Of a stretch of 6,290 nucleotides of DNA, positions 6,195-6,290 are shown in pieces. Position 1 is the first letter of the stretch. Each line of letters begins with the position of its first letter. The notes beneath the pieces are model-generated. The model saw only the letters and a program-made list of their open reading frames with translations, searched no databases and had not been told where the DNA came from. The translations under genes were made by a program, and so were the position numbers. Origin of the DNA: Bacillota bacterium (lineage in GTDB: Bacteria; Bacillota; Clostridia; Peptostreptococcales; Anaerovoracaceae); the NCBI GenBank assembly GCA_017537495.1, contig JAFYKS010000296.1:1-6290 (forward strand). The letters are read 5' to 3'.

Positions 6195-6290
6195 CTTTTT
6201 CCCCTCGCAAAATATTTACTCACGGCGCCTCTCTCCGCACCGTACGCAGAGCAATACAGACCGTTTTCGACCTCATTTCGAATCATCCGG
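6195..6290 (-). other. Sequence upstream of ftsE, no gene assigned
   Basis: These 96 bases hold the ftsE ribosome site, but I see no convincing -35/-10 pair. One minus-strand frame is open from the right edge through 32 codons to a TGA at 6191-6193 that would overlap the ftsE ATG (ATGA). It may be the end of an upstream operon gene, but this length is easily open by chance, its codons include CGA and AGG, and I recognise no family. An imperfect stem (CTCTGCG pairing with CGGAGAG around one G-G mismatch, about 6230-6250) could form in a leader RNA. Confidence 0.3.

Overview
All recognisable genes lie on the minus strand, so transcription runs from the right edge to the left. Protein families, strong AGGAGG-type ribosome binding sites, a textbook sigma-A promoter and a moderate, roughly even base composition point to a Gram-positive Firmicute. 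A member of the Clostridia, probably Lachnospiraceae, is my best guess. That placement rests on gene content and style, not on a marker gene.

Right part (about 6194 down to 1828): a tight cluster ftsE - ftsX - secreted coiled-coil M23 peptidase - recJ. ftsE and ftsX overlap by 8 nt, ftsX and the peptidase are 21 nt apart, and the peptidase and recJ are 4 nt apart. FtsE (ATPase) and FtsX (membrane subunit) form the ABC-like complex that activates cell-wall hydrolases outside the membrane. The next gene encodes the expected type of partner: signal peptide, long coiled coil, and a zinc endopeptidase domain with every catalytic residue in place. RecJ, the single-strand 5'-3' DNA exonuclease, is carried at the end of the same cluster.

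Middle (1827 to 1381): a 95-nt gap holds a near-consensus promoter and a perfect inverted repeat over the predicted transcription start of a small TrpR/YerC-type DNA-binding protein. A hairpin terminator with T-tracts on both sides follows directly after its stop codon. No terminator is seen between recJ and this gene, so it may be made both from its own promoter and by read-through.

Left part (1343 to the left edge): an Sfp-like 4'-phosphopantetheinyl transferase whose stop codon overlaps the start of a metallo-beta-lactamase-fold hydrolase (TAATG). The hydrolase runs off the window. The pair looks translationally coupled.

There is no gene-free stretch over 300 bases, and I found no RNA gene, mobile element, CRISPR array or attachment site. 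I do not see a clearly undescribed system here. The most useful leads are the yerC promoter/operator region, the intact peptidase beside FtsEX, and the terminator/promoter overlap before the transferase gene.
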